Shown here: one piece after another, positions 24,878 through 33,899 of the stretch
Numbering within the stretch: position 1 is the stretch's first letter
How the letters are laid out: every line of letters begins with the position of its first letter
Assembly (NCBI RefSeq): GCF_001905665.1
Contig: NZ_LIVX01000004.1
Coordinates: 61,705-125,704 of the forward strand
Origin: Streptomyces sp. CB02261
GTDB lineage: Bacteria > Actinomycetota > Actinomycetes > Streptomycetales > Streptomycetaceae
DNA: 64,000 nucleotides
Direction: 5' to 3'
Notes under the pieces: generated by a model
The model's input: only the letters and a program-made list of their open reading frames with translations
The model's database searches: none
What the model was told of the DNA's origin: nothing
Translations under genes and position numbers: made by a program

Positions 24878-25557
24878 GTCTCGTCCTCGACGACGTCACC
24901 CTCACCTACCCGGACGGGGACGGTCGCCTCACCGCCCTCGACGCCGTCTCCCTCGTCGTCCCCGCCGGGACGCTCGCGGCCGTCGTCGGGCCCTCCGGAT
25001 CCGGCAAGTCCAGCCTGCTCGCGGTCGCCGCCACCCTGGTGACGCCCGACCGTGGACGCGTCGTCGTCGCCGGTACGGACACGGGCCCGCTCACCCCCGC
25101 CGCCCGCGCCGCACTGCGCCGCGAGCACGTGGGGATCGTCTTCCAGCAGCCGAATCTGCTGCCTTCGCTGAGCGCGGCGGAACAGCTCCAGGTGATGGCG
25201 CACCTCTCGGGCCGGACACCGGCGTCGGTACGGGGCCGGGCCATGGAACTCCTCGACGCGGTGGGCCTCGCGGAGCTGGCCGGGCGGCGGCCCCACCAGC
25301 TGTCGGGCGGCCAGCGGCAGCGCGTCAACATCGCGCGGGCCCTGATGAACGAGCCCTCAGTCCTCCTGGTCGACGAGCCGACGTCGGCCCTCGACCACGA
25401 GCGGGGGGCGGCGGTCATGGACCTGCTGGCCCGCCTGACGGCGGACCGCGGCACGGCGACGGTCCTGGTCACCCACGACCGCGCCCATCTGTCCCGCGCG
25501 GACCGCACGGTGACGGTCCAGGACGGCCGACTCGCGGATCCGGTGACGGCGGACTGA
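24874..25557 (+). CDS. ABC transporter ATP-binding protein
   Basis: A 227-residue ATPase of the LolD/MacB type: Walker A GPSGSGKSS, Q-loop VFQQPNLLPSLS, signature LSGGQRQRVNIARAL, Walker B VLLVDEPTSALD and switch His in VTHDRAHL. It pairs with the FtsX-like permease through a 4-bp ATGA overlap. A 27-bp tandem repeat begins 6 bases after its stop. Confidence 0.96.
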   Translation: MSLVLDDVTLTYPDGDGRLTALDAVSLVVPAGTLAAVVGPSGSGKSSLLAVAATLVTPDRGRVVVAGTDTGPLTPAARAALRREHVGIVFQQPNLLPSLSAAEQLQVMAHLSGRTPASVRGRAMELLDAVGLAELAGRRPHQLSGGQRQRVNIARALMNEPSVLLVDEPTSALDHERGAAVMDLLARLTADRGTATVLVTHDRAHLSRADRTVTVQDGRLADPVTAD

Positions 25558-25562
25558 GGCCG

Positions 25563-25643
25563 GGCTTCCGGCCGTGCTGAGGGCCGCCCGGCTTCCGGTC
25601 GTGCTGAGGCCCGTCCGGCTTCCGGTCGTGCTGAGGGCCGCCC
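25563..25643. repeat. Three 27-bp tandem repeats at a convergent gene end
   Basis: The unit GGCTTCCGG(C/T)CGTGCTGAGG followed by (G/C)CCG(C/T)CC occurs three times with a strict 27-bp period between the ABC ATPase stop and the convergent HxlR gene. Differences between units are single transitions or transversions. Each unit could form short hairpins. Confidence 0.9.
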
Positions 25644-25672
25644 CGCCGCCGGCGTACTCCCCGTCCTCCGGT

Positions 25673-26128
25673 CTACTCGGCGTCCTCCGCCTTCTCCACC
25701 ACCGTGTCCGCCGGTTCCACCGGCCGTCCGTCCGCCGCCCGGACCTCCAGGCGGCGGAGCGGCCGGCCGGTCCGGCGGTCCAGCAGACGGGACCGGGGCT
25801 CACCGGGGGTGAAGCACTCCTCCTCGCCCCACTGGCGCAGGGCCACGATCACGGGGAACAGCGCCCGGCCCCGGTCGGTGAGGACGTACTCCCGGTGGGG
25901 CGCCCCGTCCGGCGCGGGCGTGCCGTGCAGCACCCCGGCCTCCTCGAGCGCCCGCAGCCGGGCGGTCAGGATGTTCTTGGCGATACCCAGACCCCGCTGG
26001 AACTCGCCGAAGCGGCGGCTGCCGTCGAAGGCGTCTCGCACGATCAGCAGCGACCACCTGTCACCGATGACGTCCACCGATCTCGCGACGGGGCAGGGGG
26101 CGTCGTCGAAACGCGTGCGGGCGACCAT
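25673..26128 (-). CDS. HxlR-family transcriptional regulator
   Basis: A 151-residue winged-helix regulator. The HxlR pattern is clear: CPVARSVDVIGDRWSLLIVR with a conserved early Cys, RRFGEFQRGLGIAKNILTARL, EEAGVLHGT and a YVLTDRGRALFPVIVALRQW helix used for dimerisation. It has a short additional tail. It is divergent from an MFS exporter gene across two GTTGCAAC palindromes, so it probably represses that exporter and itself. Confidence 0.95.
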   Translation of the reverse strand: MVARTRFDDAPCPVARSVDVIGDRWSLLIVRDAFDGSRRFGEFQRGLGIAKNILTARLRALEEAGVLHGTPAPDGAPHREYVLTDRGRALFPVIVALRQWGEEECFTPGEPRSRLLDRRTGRPLRRLEVRAADGRPVEPADTVVEKAEDAE

Positions 26129-26176
26129 CCGCCCACCTTCCTCTCGGCCTCTCTCGGCCTGCTCGGCTTCTCCCGA

Positions 26177-26238
26177 CCTGGTTGCAACATGCTACCGCTT
26201 ACGCCTACGGTACGGGCCGGTGGCACGTTGCAACCAGG
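26177..26238. promoter_or_regulatory. Paired GTTGCAAC operators and promoter between hxlR-type and MFS genes
   Basis: CCTGGTTGCAAC (26177-26188) and GTTGCAACCAGG (26227-26238) are exact reverse complements, and each contains the 8-bp palindrome GTTGCAAC. On the plus strand, TTGCAA (26182-26187) and TACGGT (26206-26211), 18 bases apart, could be the -35 and -10 of the MFS gene. This is the probable HxlR binding region. Confidence 0.65.
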
Positions 26239-26254
26239 GTGGAGGCGTGTGCGC

Positions 26255-27535
26255 ATGGCGATCGAATGCTCCGGCCGGGCCGGGAGGACGGGCGGGCCCG
26301 GTGGCCCCGGTGCGCCCGGCCCCGACGGGCCGCCACCCGCCCGGGTCGTGCCCCTGCTCGCACTGGCCTGCGGCAGCTCCGTCGCCACCGTCTACTTCGC
26401 CCAGCCGCTCCTGGTGACCCTCGGGGAGCGGTTCGCGCTGGACCCCGCACTGGTCGGCGTGATCGTCACGCTCACGCAGCTCGGTTACGCGGCCGGCCTG
26501 TTGCTCCTGGTGCCGCTCGGCGACCTGCTCGACCGGCGGCGGCTGGTCACCGGACAGCTCGGGCTGCTGGCGCTCGCCCTCCTGGGTGTCGGGCTCGCCC
26601 CGGGCGCGGCGGCGCTGCTGGTCGCGCTCGCCGCCGTCGGGCTCCTCGCCGTCGTCGCCCAGACGATGGTCGCCACGGCCGCCGCCCTGACCCCGCCCGC
26701 CCGGCGCGGGCGCGCCGTCGGAACGGTCACCGGGGGCATCGTCACCGGAATCCTGCTGGCCCGCGCCGCCTCCGGAGTGCTCGCCGACCTCGCCGGCTGG
26801 CGGGCGGTCTACCTGGTGTCCGCGGCCTTCACCGCCGTGCTCGCCCTGCTGCTGCGCCGCGCGCTGCCGGCCGTCATGCGGTCGGAGGGGCCGGGCGGGG
26901 CGCCGTCGGAGAGGCCGGGCGGTAGCGGTGGGTCGTACGCGCGGTGGGTGGCCTCGACCGTCACCCTCTTCGCGCGTGAGCCGCTGCTGCGGATCCGGGG
27001 CACGCTGGCCCTGCTGGTGTTCGCCGCCTTCAGCACGCTGTGGACCGGGGTGGCGCGGCCGCTGAGCGACCCGCCGTGGTCGCTGTCGAGCACCGCGATC
27101 GGCGCGTTCGGGCTCGCCGGAGCGGCCGGGGCCCTCGCCGCGGGGGTCGCGGGGCGGTGGAACGACCGGGGGCTCGCCCGGCGCACGACCGGCGTGGGCC
27201 TCGCCGTGCTGGTGCTGTCATGGCTGCCGATCGGACTGACCGGGCGGTCGCTGTGGGCGCTCGCGGCCGGAGCGGTTCTGCTGGACTTCGCCGTGCAGGC
27301 CGTCCACGTCACCAACCAGACGGTGATCCACGCCGTCCGCCCGGAGGCGGGCAGCAGGATCATCGGCGGCTACATGGTCTTCTACTCGGCGGGCAGCGCG
27401 CTCGGCGCCCTCGGCTCCTCGCTCGCCCACGCGGCCGGAGGCTGGCCGATGGTGACGGCTCTGGGTGCGGCGTTCAGCCTGGCCGCTCTGCTGCTGTGGG
27501 CGGCGACCCTCCGGACGGCGCCGCCCGTCGGCTGA
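26255..27535 (+). CDS. MFS transporter
   Basis: A 426-residue major-facilitator exporter with about 12 membrane helices after a 25-residue Gly/Pro-rich N-terminus. The first helix carries CGSSVATVYFAQPLLVTLG, and the loop-2 motif LGDLLDRRRLV is the drug:H+ antiporter motif A. GGAGG lies 9 nt before the ATG (a GTG 6 bp earlier is possible). It is probably repressed by the adjacent HxlR protein. The substrate, possibly a small drug-like molecule, is unknown. Confidence 0.92.
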   Translation: MAIECSGRAGRTGGPGGPGAPGPDGPPPARVVPLLALACGSSVATVYFAQPLLVTLGERFALDPALVGVIVTLTQLGYAAGLLLLVPLGDLLDRRRLVTGQLGLLALALLGVGLAPGAAALLVALAAVGLLAVVAQTMVATAAALTPPARRGRAVGTVTGGIVTGILLARAASGVLADLAGWRAVYLVSAAFTAVLALLLRRALPAVMRSEGPGGAPSERPGGSGGSYARWVASTVTLFAREPLLRIRGTLALLVFAAFSTLWTGVARPLSDPPWSLSSTAIGAFGLAGAAGALAAGVAGRWNDRGLARRTTGVGLAVLVLSWLPIGLTGRSLWALAAGAVLLDFAVQAVHVTNQTVIHAVRPEAGSRIIGGYMVFYSAGSALGALGSSLAHAAGGWPMVTALGAAFSLAALLLWAATLRTAPPVG

Positions 27536-27547
27536 GCCGTCCCCGCC

Positions 27548-28354
27548 TCAGGCGCCGCCGTTGCCCGCCGTGTTCGCCAGGGCCGCCGACAGCTCGCGGG
27601 CCACCTGCTGGAGGATCGGGACGATCTTCTCCGTGGCCGCCTCGGTCACGCGGCCCGCCGGGCCGGAGATGGAGATGGCCGCCGCGGTGGGGGAGTCGGG
27701 CACGGACACCGCGAGGCAGCGGACTCCTATCTCCTGCTCGTTGTCGTCGACCGCGTACCCCGTCTCGCGGACCGCGACGAGCGCGTCGAGGAAGCCGTCC
27801 GGCGTGGTGATCGTCTTCTCGGTCGCGGCGGGCATGCCGGTCCGGGCGAGCAGCGCGCGCACCTCCTCCGCCGGGGTGTGCGCGAGGAGCGCCTTGCCGA
27901 CGCCGGTCGAGTGCGGCAGCACCCGCCGGCCGACCTCGGTGAACATGCGCATCGAGTGCTTGGACGGCACCTGCGCCACGTACACGATCTCGTCGCCGTC
28001 GAGCAGCGCCATGTTCGCGGTCTCGCCGGTCTCCTCGACGAGCCGCGCGAGGTACGGGCGGGCCCAGGTGCCGAGGAGGCGGGAGGCGGACTCGCCGAGC
28101 CGGATGAGCCGGGGGCCGAGCGCGTACCGCCGGTTGGGCTGCTGGCGCACGTAGCCGCAGGCGACCAGGGTGCGCATCAGGCGGTGGATGGTGGGGAGCG
28201 GGAGTCCGCTGCTGGCGGAGAGCTCGCTCAGCCCGACCTCGCCCCCGGCGTCGGCCATCCGCTCCAGGAGGTCGAAGGCACGCTCAAGGGACTGGACGCC
28301 CCCGCTCGCGGCGGGCTTGGCGGCGTCGGTGGTGCTGGCGCTGGACGTCGGCAC
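27548..28354 (-). CDS. allR: IclR-family regulator of allantoin genes (AllR type)
   Basis: A 268-residue IclR regulator: an N-terminal winged helix (about 18-80; GVQSLERAFDLLERMADAGG, SELSASSGLPLPTIHRLMR) and a C-terminal effector domain (ANMALLDGDEIVYVAQVPSK, GVGKALLAH, GVRCLAVSVPD). AllR proteins bind allantoate or glyoxylate and repress purine-breakdown genes. It is divergent from allantoinase, the position of allR in S. coelicolor as I recall it. The GTG start was chosen because AAAGGA precedes it; a TTG 30 bp upstream is less likely. Its probable sites are the TTCC-type palindromes at hyi, aceB and allB. Confidence 0.88.
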   Translation of the reverse strand: MPTSSASTTDAAKPAASGGVQSLERAFDLLERMADAGGEVGLSELSASSGLPLPTIHRLMRTLVACGYVRQQPNRRYALGPRLIRLGESASRLLGTWARPYLARLVEETGETANMALLDGDEIVYVAQVPSKHSMRMFTEVGRRVLPHSTGVGKALLAHTPAEEVRALLARTGMPAATEKTITTPDGFLDALVAVRETGYAVDDNEQEIGVRCLAVSVPDSPTAAAISISGPAGRVTEAATEKIVPILQQVARELSAALANTAGNGGA

Positions 28355-28517
28355 GTCAACGGTCCTTTCGGGGCAGGCGGGCAAGGCAGCAGCCTACCGG
28401 GCCACCGGCCGGGGCACCCGGCCCCGGTACCGGCGTACGGGCCGGTCAGGGGGTGTTTGTCCGGTGTCGGGGAGGGCTCGGCGGGGTCCGGCTCTGCCCC
28501 GCATGTGGGGAGCTACG

Positions 28518-28648
28518 TTCTACTGTACGGAATTAGGATTCCACTTTGTGGAAACATCCAAGACGGGTTCGCCGACGGCCGATGCTGGAAGTGTGCCCTT
28601 GACGACCCGTCGCCCGGAAGTGAACACTCCTTTTCAACAGTTCGTTGA
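28518..28648 (+). promoter_or_regulatory. Allantoinase control region with both operator types
   Basis: Two 15-bp TTCC-type sites, TTCTACTGTACGGAA (28518-28532) and the perfect palindrome TTCCACTTTGTGGAA (28539-28553), have centres 21 bp apart. A TCAAC-type palindrome, TCAACAGTTCGTTGA (28634-28648), lies 45 bp before the start codon. I could not place the core promoter with confidence. The rest of this 338-bp spacer up to allR shows no gene. Confidence 0.68.
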
Positions 28649-28692
28649 ATTTCTCGGATTTCTCCGCGAGTCACTTGAAGAGAGGGGTACGG

Positions 28693-30027
28693 GTGGACGT
28701 CACCCTGGTCCTGCGCTCGACACGCGTCATCACCCCCGAGGGGACGCGTCCGGCGTCGATCGCCGTCTCCGGAGGGACGATCGCGGCCGTGCTGCCGTAC
28801 GACGCCGAGGTACCCGCCGGTGCCCGGCTCGAGGACGTCGGCGACGACGTGGTCCTGCCCGGTCTCGTCGACACCCACGTGCACGTGAACGACCCGGGCC
28901 GCACCGAGTGGGAGGGCTTCTGGACCGCCACCCGCGCGGCCGCCGCCGGCGGCATCACCACCCTGCTCGACATGCCCCTCAACTCGCTGCCCCCGACCAC
29001 CACCGTGGAGCACCTGCGGATCAAGCAGGAGGTCGCCCGCGCCAAGGCCCACATCGACGTCGGCTTCTGGGGCGGCGCCCTGCCCGACAACGTCAAGGAC
29101 CTGCGGCCGCTCCACGACGCCGGTGTCTTCGGCTTCAAGTGCTTCCTCTCACCCTCCGGAGTGGATGAGTTCCCCGCGCTCGACCAGGAGCAGCTGGCGA
29201 CCTCCCTCGCCGAGATCTCCGGCTTCGACGGCCTGATGATCGTGCACGCCGAGGACCCGCACCACCTCGCCGCCGCGCCCCAGCGGGCGGGCGGCGCGTA
29301 CGCCGACTTCCTCGCCTCCCGTCCCCGGGACGCCGAGAACACGGCGATCGAGAACCTGGTCAACCAGGCCCGCCGACTCGACGCCCGCGTCCACGTGCTG
29401 CACCTCTCCTCCTCCGACGCGCTGCCGCTGATCGCCGCCGCGAAGGCCGAGGGCCTCAAGATCACCGTCGAGTCCTGCCCGCACTTCCTCACGCTCACCG
29501 CCGAGGAGATCCCGGACGGCGCCACCGAGTTCAAGTGCTGCCCGCCCATCCGGGAGGCCGCCAACCAGGACGCGCTGTGGCAGGGGCTCGCGGACGGCAC
29601 GATCGACTGCATCGTCTCCGACCACTCGCCGTCCACGGCCGACCTCAAGACCCCCGACTTCCTCTCCGCCTGGGGCGGCATCTCCTCCCTCCAGCTCGGA
29701 CTGCCCGCCATCTGGACCGAGGCCCGCCGCCGCGGCCACACCCTGGAGGACGTCGTCCGCTGGATGTCCGCGGGGCCGGCCCGGCTCGCCGGACTCACCC
29801 GCAAGGGCGCCATCGAGGCCGGCCGCGACGCCGACTTCGCCGTCCTCGCCCCGGACGCCACCTTCACCGTCGACCCGGCGGAGCTCCAGCACCGCAACCG
29901 CATCACCGCCTACGCGGGCAAGACCCTCAGCGGCGTCGTCACCTCCACCTGGCTGCGCGGAGAGCGGATCGCCGACCACGGCACCCTCGCCGAGCCCTCC
30001 GGCCGCCTCCTCGAAAGGAACAACTGA
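28693..30027 (+). CDS. allB: Allantoinase
   Basis: A 444-residue dihydroorotase-like amidohydrolase that opens allantoin to allantoate. The metal motifs are [19 protein letters not shown], the carboxylated Lys in [41 protein letters not shown] and [10 protein letters not shown]. The length is normal. The GTG start follows GAGAGGGG and leaves the operator region upstream free; a longer frame would run through that operator. Allantoicase follows after 3 bp. Confidence 0.95.
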   Translation: MDVTLVLRSTRVITPEGTRPASIAVSGGTIAAVLPYDAEVPAGARLEDVGDDVVLPGLVDTHVHVNDPGRTEWEGFWTATRAAAAGGITTLLDMPLNSLPPTTTVEHLRIKQEVARAKAHIDVGFWGGALPDNVKDLRPLHDAGVFGFKCFLSPSGVDEFPALDQEQLATSLAEISGFDGLMIVHAEDPHHLAAAPQRAGGAYADFLASRPRDAENTAIENLVNQARRLDARVHVLHLSSSDALPLIAAAKAEGLKITVESCPHFLTLTAEEIPDGATEFKCCPPIREAANQDALWQGLADGTIDCIVSDHSPSTADLKTPDFLSAWGGISSLQLGLPAIWTEARRRGHTLEDVVRWMSAGPARLAGLTRKGAIEAGRDADFAVLAPDATFTVDPAELQHRNRITAYAGKTLSGVVTSTWLRGERIADHGTLAEPSGRLLERNN

Positions 30028-30030
30028 CCC

Positions 30031-31152
30031 GTGAGCAGCGGCATACCCTCCTTCACCGGTGACGCCAGCCCCTACGGCGGCGGCGACCCGTACGCCGACT
30101 ACCGGACGGCCGACTTCGCCTTCACCCGGTACGCGGACCTCGCCGACCGGCGCCTCGGCGCCGGCGTCATCGCCGCCAACGACGAGTTCTTCGCCGAGCG
30201 CGAGAACCTGCTCAAGCCCGAGGCCGCCGAGTTCGACCCCGAGCACTTCGGCCACAAGGGCAAGATCATGGACGGCTGGGAGACCCGCCGCCGCCGTGGC
30301 ATCTCCGCCCAGCAGCCGCATCCCACCGAGGACGACCACGACTGGGCCCTCGTCCGGCTCGGCGCACCCGGTGTCGTCCGCGGCATCGTCGTCGACACGG
30401 CCCACTTCCGCGGCAACTACCCGCAGGCCGTCTCCGTCGAGGCCACCTCCGTCGCCGGCTCGCCCTCGCCCGAGGACCTCCTCGCCGACGACGTGAAGTG
30501 GACGACGCTCGTCCCGCGGACCGCCGTCGGCGGCCACGCCGCCAACGGCTTCGCCGTCGACGTCGAGCAGCGCTTCACCCACCTGCGCGTCAACCAGCAC
30601 CCCGACGGCGGCATCGCCCGCCTCCGCGTGTACGGCGAGGTCGCCCCGGACCCGGCGTGGCTCGGCGTCCTCGGCACCTTCGACCTCGCGGCCCTGGAGA
30701 ACGGCGGCCAGGTCGAGGACGCCTCCGACCGCTTCTACTCCCCGGCCACCAACACGATCCAGCCGGGCCGCTCCCGCAAGATGGACGACGGCTGGGAGAC
30801 CCGCCGCCGCCGTGACAAGGGCAACGACTGGATCCGCTACCAGCTGGCCGCCGAGTCCGAGATCCGCGCCGTCGAGATCGACACCGCGTACCTCAAGGGC
30901 AACAGCGCCGGCTGGGCCGCGCTCTCCGTCGCCGCCGAGGGCTCCGACGAGTGGACCGAGGTCCTGCCCCGGACCCGCCTCCAGCCCGACACCAACCACC
31001 GCTTCGTCCTCGACGCCCCGGCGGTCGGCTCCCGCGTCCGGATCGACATCTACCCCGACGGCGGCATCTCCCGCCTCCGCCTCTTCGGCTCCCTCACGGA
31101 GGCGGGCACGGCCCGGTTGACCGCCCGCCACCAGGAGCTGGGCGGCCAGTAG
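30031..31152 (+). CDS. alc: Allantoicase
   Basis: A 373-residue two-domain jelly-roll protein that hydrolyses allantoate to ureidoglycolate and urea. The two internally repeated halves each contain KIMDGWETRRRRG / KMDDGWETRRRRD and a RLRVYG / RLRLFG strand. The GTG start has GAAAGGAA upstream, and the gene is 3 bp after allantoinase. The urea and glyoxylate formed downstream feed urease (not here), malate synthase and the glycerate route. Confidence 0.96.
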   Translation: MSSGIPSFTGDASPYGGGDPYADYRTADFAFTRYADLADRRLGAGVIAANDEFFAERENLLKPEAAEFDPEHFGHKGKIMDGWETRRRRGISAQQPHPTEDDHDWALVRLGAPGVVRGIVVDTAHFRGNYPQAVSVEATSVAGSPSPEDLLADDVKWTTLVPRTAVGGHAANGFAVDVEQRFTHLRVNQHPDGGIARLRVYGEVAPDPAWLGVLGTFDLAALENGGQVEDASDRFYSPATNTIQPGRSRKMDDGWETRRRRDKGNDWIRYQLAAESEIRAVEIDTAYLKGNSAGWAALSVAAEGSDEWTEVLPRTRLQPDTNHRFVLDAPAVGSRVRIDIYPDGGISRLRLFGSLTEAGTARLTARHQELGGQ

Positions 31153-31169
31153 TCCTGGACCGCAGTCCT

Positions 31170-31240
31170 GGGCCGGGCGGGTACGACACCCCGCCCGGCC
31201 CATGAGGGCGCACCGGCCCGACAGCACCCGGTGCGCCCTC
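31170..31240. terminator. Two back-to-back hairpins between convergent genes
   Basis: GGGCCGGGCGGG/CCCGCCCGGCCC (31170-31181, 31190-31201) and a perfect 13-bp stem (31204-31216, 31228-31240) lie between the allantoicase and SDR gene ends and can stop transcription from both sides. Confidence 0.8.
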
Positions 31241-31287
31241 GCTCCTCTCCTTCTCGACCGCACCCCCGCGTCATGTCCGCCCGGGGT

Positions 31288-32028
31288 TCACGCCGCGTGC
31301 CCGCCGTCCACCGCGAACTCGGCGCCCGTCACGTACCGCCCCTCCGGCCCCGCCAGGAAGGCGACCATCGCGGCCACCTCGTCCGGGGTGCCGAAGCGGT
31401 CGAGGGCCGTCAGGGCCGCCTGGCCCTCCGCGTGCGGGCCGCCGACCGGGTTCATGTCGGTGTCGACGGGGCCGGGGTGCACCAGGTTCGCGGTGATGCC
31501 GCGGCCGCCGAGATCCCGGGCGAGCCCTTTCGTCAGGCCGATCAGCGCCGTCTTGCTCAGCGCGTACAGCGCCCCGCCCGGGCCCGGCACCCGCTGTGCC
31601 ATACAGCTTCCGATCGTGATGATCCGCCCGCCGTCCGGCAGCCGTCCGGCCGCCGCCTGCGAGGCGAGGAACACCGCCCGGACGTTCACCGCGAGGACCC
31701 GGTCCACGTCCGCGAGAGCCAGCGACTCCAGCGGACCGAGCACCCCGACGCCCGCGTTGTTCACCAGGACGTCGAGCCGCCCCAGGGCGTCCGCCGCCCA
31801 GGCCACCGCGCCCGCCGCGTCCCCGGCGTCGGCCGCGTCGGCCCGCAGGGGCAGCGCCTTGCGCCCGACCGCCTCGATCCGCGCGGCGACCTCCGCGGCC
31901 CGTGCCTCGTCCTGGACGTAGGTGAAGGCCACGTCGGCGCCCTCCCGCGCGAGCCGGACGGCCGTCGCCGCGCCGATCCCCCTGCTGCCGCCCGTCACCA
32001 GAACCGCCGTGCCGTTCATCGTGGACAT
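31288..32028 (-). CDS. SDR-family oxidoreductase
   Basis: A 246-residue classical short-chain dehydrogenase: TGGSRGIG dinucleotide motif, NNAG at the fourth strand, catalytic Ser in TIGSCMAQ, YALSK (Tyr-x-x-x-Lys) and HPGPVDTDM. Residues around SRG suggest NADP preference. Relatives act as 3-oxoacyl-ACP reductase-like enzymes; the substrate is unknown. GGAGG lies 6 nt before the ATG. It is convergent with allantoicase and divergent from a DHFR-like gene, with no link to purine metabolism visible. Confidence 0.93.
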   Translation of the reverse strand: MSTMNGTAVLVTGGSRGIGAATAVRLAREGADVAFTYVQDEARAAEVAARIEAVGRKALPLRADAADAGDAAGAVAWAADALGRLDVLVNNAGVGVLGPLESLALADVDRVLAVNVRAVFLASQAAAGRLPDGGRIITIGSCMAQRVPGPGGALYALSKTALIGLTKGLARDLGGRGITANLVHPGPVDTDMNPVGGPHAEGQAALTALDRFGTPDEVAAMVAFLAGPEGRYVTGAEFAVDGGHAA

Positions 32029-32193
32029 CCCGAACCTCCGTGGAAGAACTAATGGTTGCGGGTTCAATGAAAGTCGTCCGGCTCTCCGGACGCTGGCGGG
32101 AATCGGACCCCGACCCGATCACCGATGACTTCCGCCGAGCTGTGCCGTCTGCACGGGTGAGACACGATGGACCGGAGACGAAAGGGCACCCCC

Positions 32194-32802
32194 ATGGCCA
32201 CGCTCAGCCTCACCCAGTTCCTCACCCTCGACGGCGTCCACCAGGCCCCCGGCGGCCCGGACGAGGACCCCAGCGGCGGCTTCGAGCACGGCGGCTGGTC
32301 CGTGCCGTACGGCGACGAGGACTTCGGACGCTTCATGGACGAGGTCTTCACCCGGCCGACGGCCTTCCTCCTCGGCCGGCGCACGTACGAGATCTTCGCC
32401 GGCTACTGGCCGCTGCAGACCGACCCCGCCGACCCGGTCGCGAGCAAGCTGAACGCCCTCCCCAAGTACGTCGCCACGACCACCCTCGACTCCGCCGACT
32501 GGGCCGGGACCACCCTCCTCCGCGGGGACATCGTCAAGGAGGTCGCCGCCCTCAAGGAGCGCGCGGACGGCGAGATCCAGATGCACGGCAGCGCCGGTCT
32601 CGCCCGGACACTCCTCGACCACGACCTGATCGACACCCTCCACCTGCTCGTCTTCCCCGTGGTCCTCGGCACCGGCCGCCGCCTCTTCTCCGACGGCGTC
32701 CGGCCCACCGCCTTCCGGCACACCTCCGCGCGGACGACCGGCTCGGGCGTCGCCATCCACACGTACGAGCTGGCGGGCCGGCCCACGTACGGCAGCTACT
32801 GA
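32194..32802 (+). CDS. Dihydrofolate reductase family (RibD C-terminal-like) protein
   Basis: A 202-residue protein of the RibD-C/YyaP group: SLTQFLTLDGVHQAPGGPDED, FLLGRRTYEIFAGYW, EIQMHGSAGLARTLLDHDLID and LLVFPVVLGTGRRLFSDG. These proteins share the DHFR fold and bind NADPH, but their reactions are mostly unknown; they are not the folate enzyme. GAAAGGG lies before the ATG at MATLSL; a start 27 bp earlier is possible. Confidence 0.9.
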   Translation: MATLSLTQFLTLDGVHQAPGGPDEDPSGGFEHGGWSVPYGDEDFGRFMDEVFTRPTAFLLGRRTYEIFAGYWPLQTDPADPVASKLNALPKYVATTTLDSADWAGTTLLRGDIVKEVAALKERADGEIQMHGSAGLARTLLDHDLIDTLHLLVFPVVLGTGRRLFSDGVRPTAFRHTSARTTGSGVAIHTYELAGRPTYGSY

Positions 32803-32930
32803 CGGGAGCCGCCGTGACGACCACCACGGAAAGATGTAGCCACCACGGGCCGCTCCGGGTACGGTGATCGCTCCGTGTGCGAGCCGTCGAAGTCTCCACC
32901 CCGCCCCGAGACTTGGAGAACCGGCCCGCC

Positions 32931-33899
32931 ATGGCAGCTTCGTCCCCCGTCGCCGCACCCCTGTCCCTCGGCGCCCCGCGCCGCGCCTGGCTCACCGATC
33001 TGCCCGTCCTGCTCGTCGCCGTCGTCTGGGGCGCCAGCTATCTCGCGGCCAAGGGCATCACCACCACCCACACCGTCATCGCCGTCCTCGTGCTGCGGTT
33101 CGCGGTGGTGCTGCCCGTCCTCGTCGTCGCCGGCTGGGCCAGGCTCCGCGCGCTGAGCGCGGCCCAGTGGCGCGGCGCCGCGACCCTCGGGCTGATCCTC
33201 AGCGGGATCTTCCTCCTGGAGACCTACGGCGTCGTCCACACCTCCGCCACCAACGCGGGCCTCATCATCAGCCTCACCATGATCTTCACCCCGCTCGCCG
33301 AGGCCGCCGTCCACCGGGCCCGCCCCGGGGCCGACGGCTCCGCCGGGGCGGCCCCCATGCCCCGCGCCTTCCTCGCCGCCGCCGCGCTCTCCGTCACCGG
33401 CGTCGTCCTCCTCACCCAGGGCGGCGGGTTCACCGCCCCCTCCCTCGGCGACCTGCTCATGCTCCTCGCCGCCGTCGCCCGTACCGTCCACGTCCTCGCC
33501 ATGTCCCGGACCAAGGCGGTCCAGGGCGCCGACGCGCTCTCCCTCACCACCGTCCAGCTCGGCGCCGCCGTCGCCGTGTTCGCCGTCATCGCGGCCTTCC
33601 CCGGCACCGGCGCCTCGCCCTGGGCGGTCGCCCTCGACTTCGGCCCCCGCGAGTGGGCCGGGCTGCTCTTCCTCTCCGTCTTCTGCACGCTCTTCGCCTT
33701 CTTCGTGCAGATGTGGGCGGTCCGCCGCACCTCCCCGTCCCGGGTCAGCCTCCTCCTCGGCACGGAACCGCTCTGGGCCGCCGCCGCGGGCATCGCCCTC
33801 GCCGGCGACCGCCCCGGCGTCCTCGGCCTCGTGGGCGCCGTCCTCGTGCTCGCGGGCACCAGTTGGGGCCGCCGGGCCGTCGGCGAGGGCGCCGGGTAG
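32931..33899 (+). CDS. EamA/DMT-family transporter
   Basis: A 322-residue protein with ten predicted membrane helices in two EamA repeats: VLLVAVVWGASYLAAKGIT opens the first, and LLMLLAAVARTVHVLAMSR opens the second, with LLLGTEPLWAAAAG near the end. Drug/metabolite transporters of this type export amino acids or other small molecules; the substrate is unknown. TTGGAGAA precedes the ATG. Confidence 0.93.
   Translation: MAASSPVAAPLSLGAPRRAWLTDLPVLLVAVVWGASYLAAKGITTTHTVIAVLVLRFAVVLPVLVVAGWARLRALSAAQWRGAATLGLILSGIFLLETYGVVHTSATNAGLIISLTMIFTPLAEAAVHRARPGADGSAGAAPMPRAFLAAAALSVTGVVLLTQGGGFTAPSLGDLLMLLAAVARTVHVLAMSRTKAVQGADALSLTTVQLGAAVAVFAVIAAFPGTGASPWAVALDFGPREWAGLLFLSVFCTLFAFFVQMWAVRRTSPSRVSLLLGTEPLWAAAAGIALAGDRPGVLGLVGAVLVLAGTSWGRRAVGEGAG

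Noticed and set aside
28645..28692. A longer allantoinase start (TTG).
   Set aside because: It would place the class II operator at or inside the coding region and lacks a ribosome-binding site; the GTG at 28693 has one.
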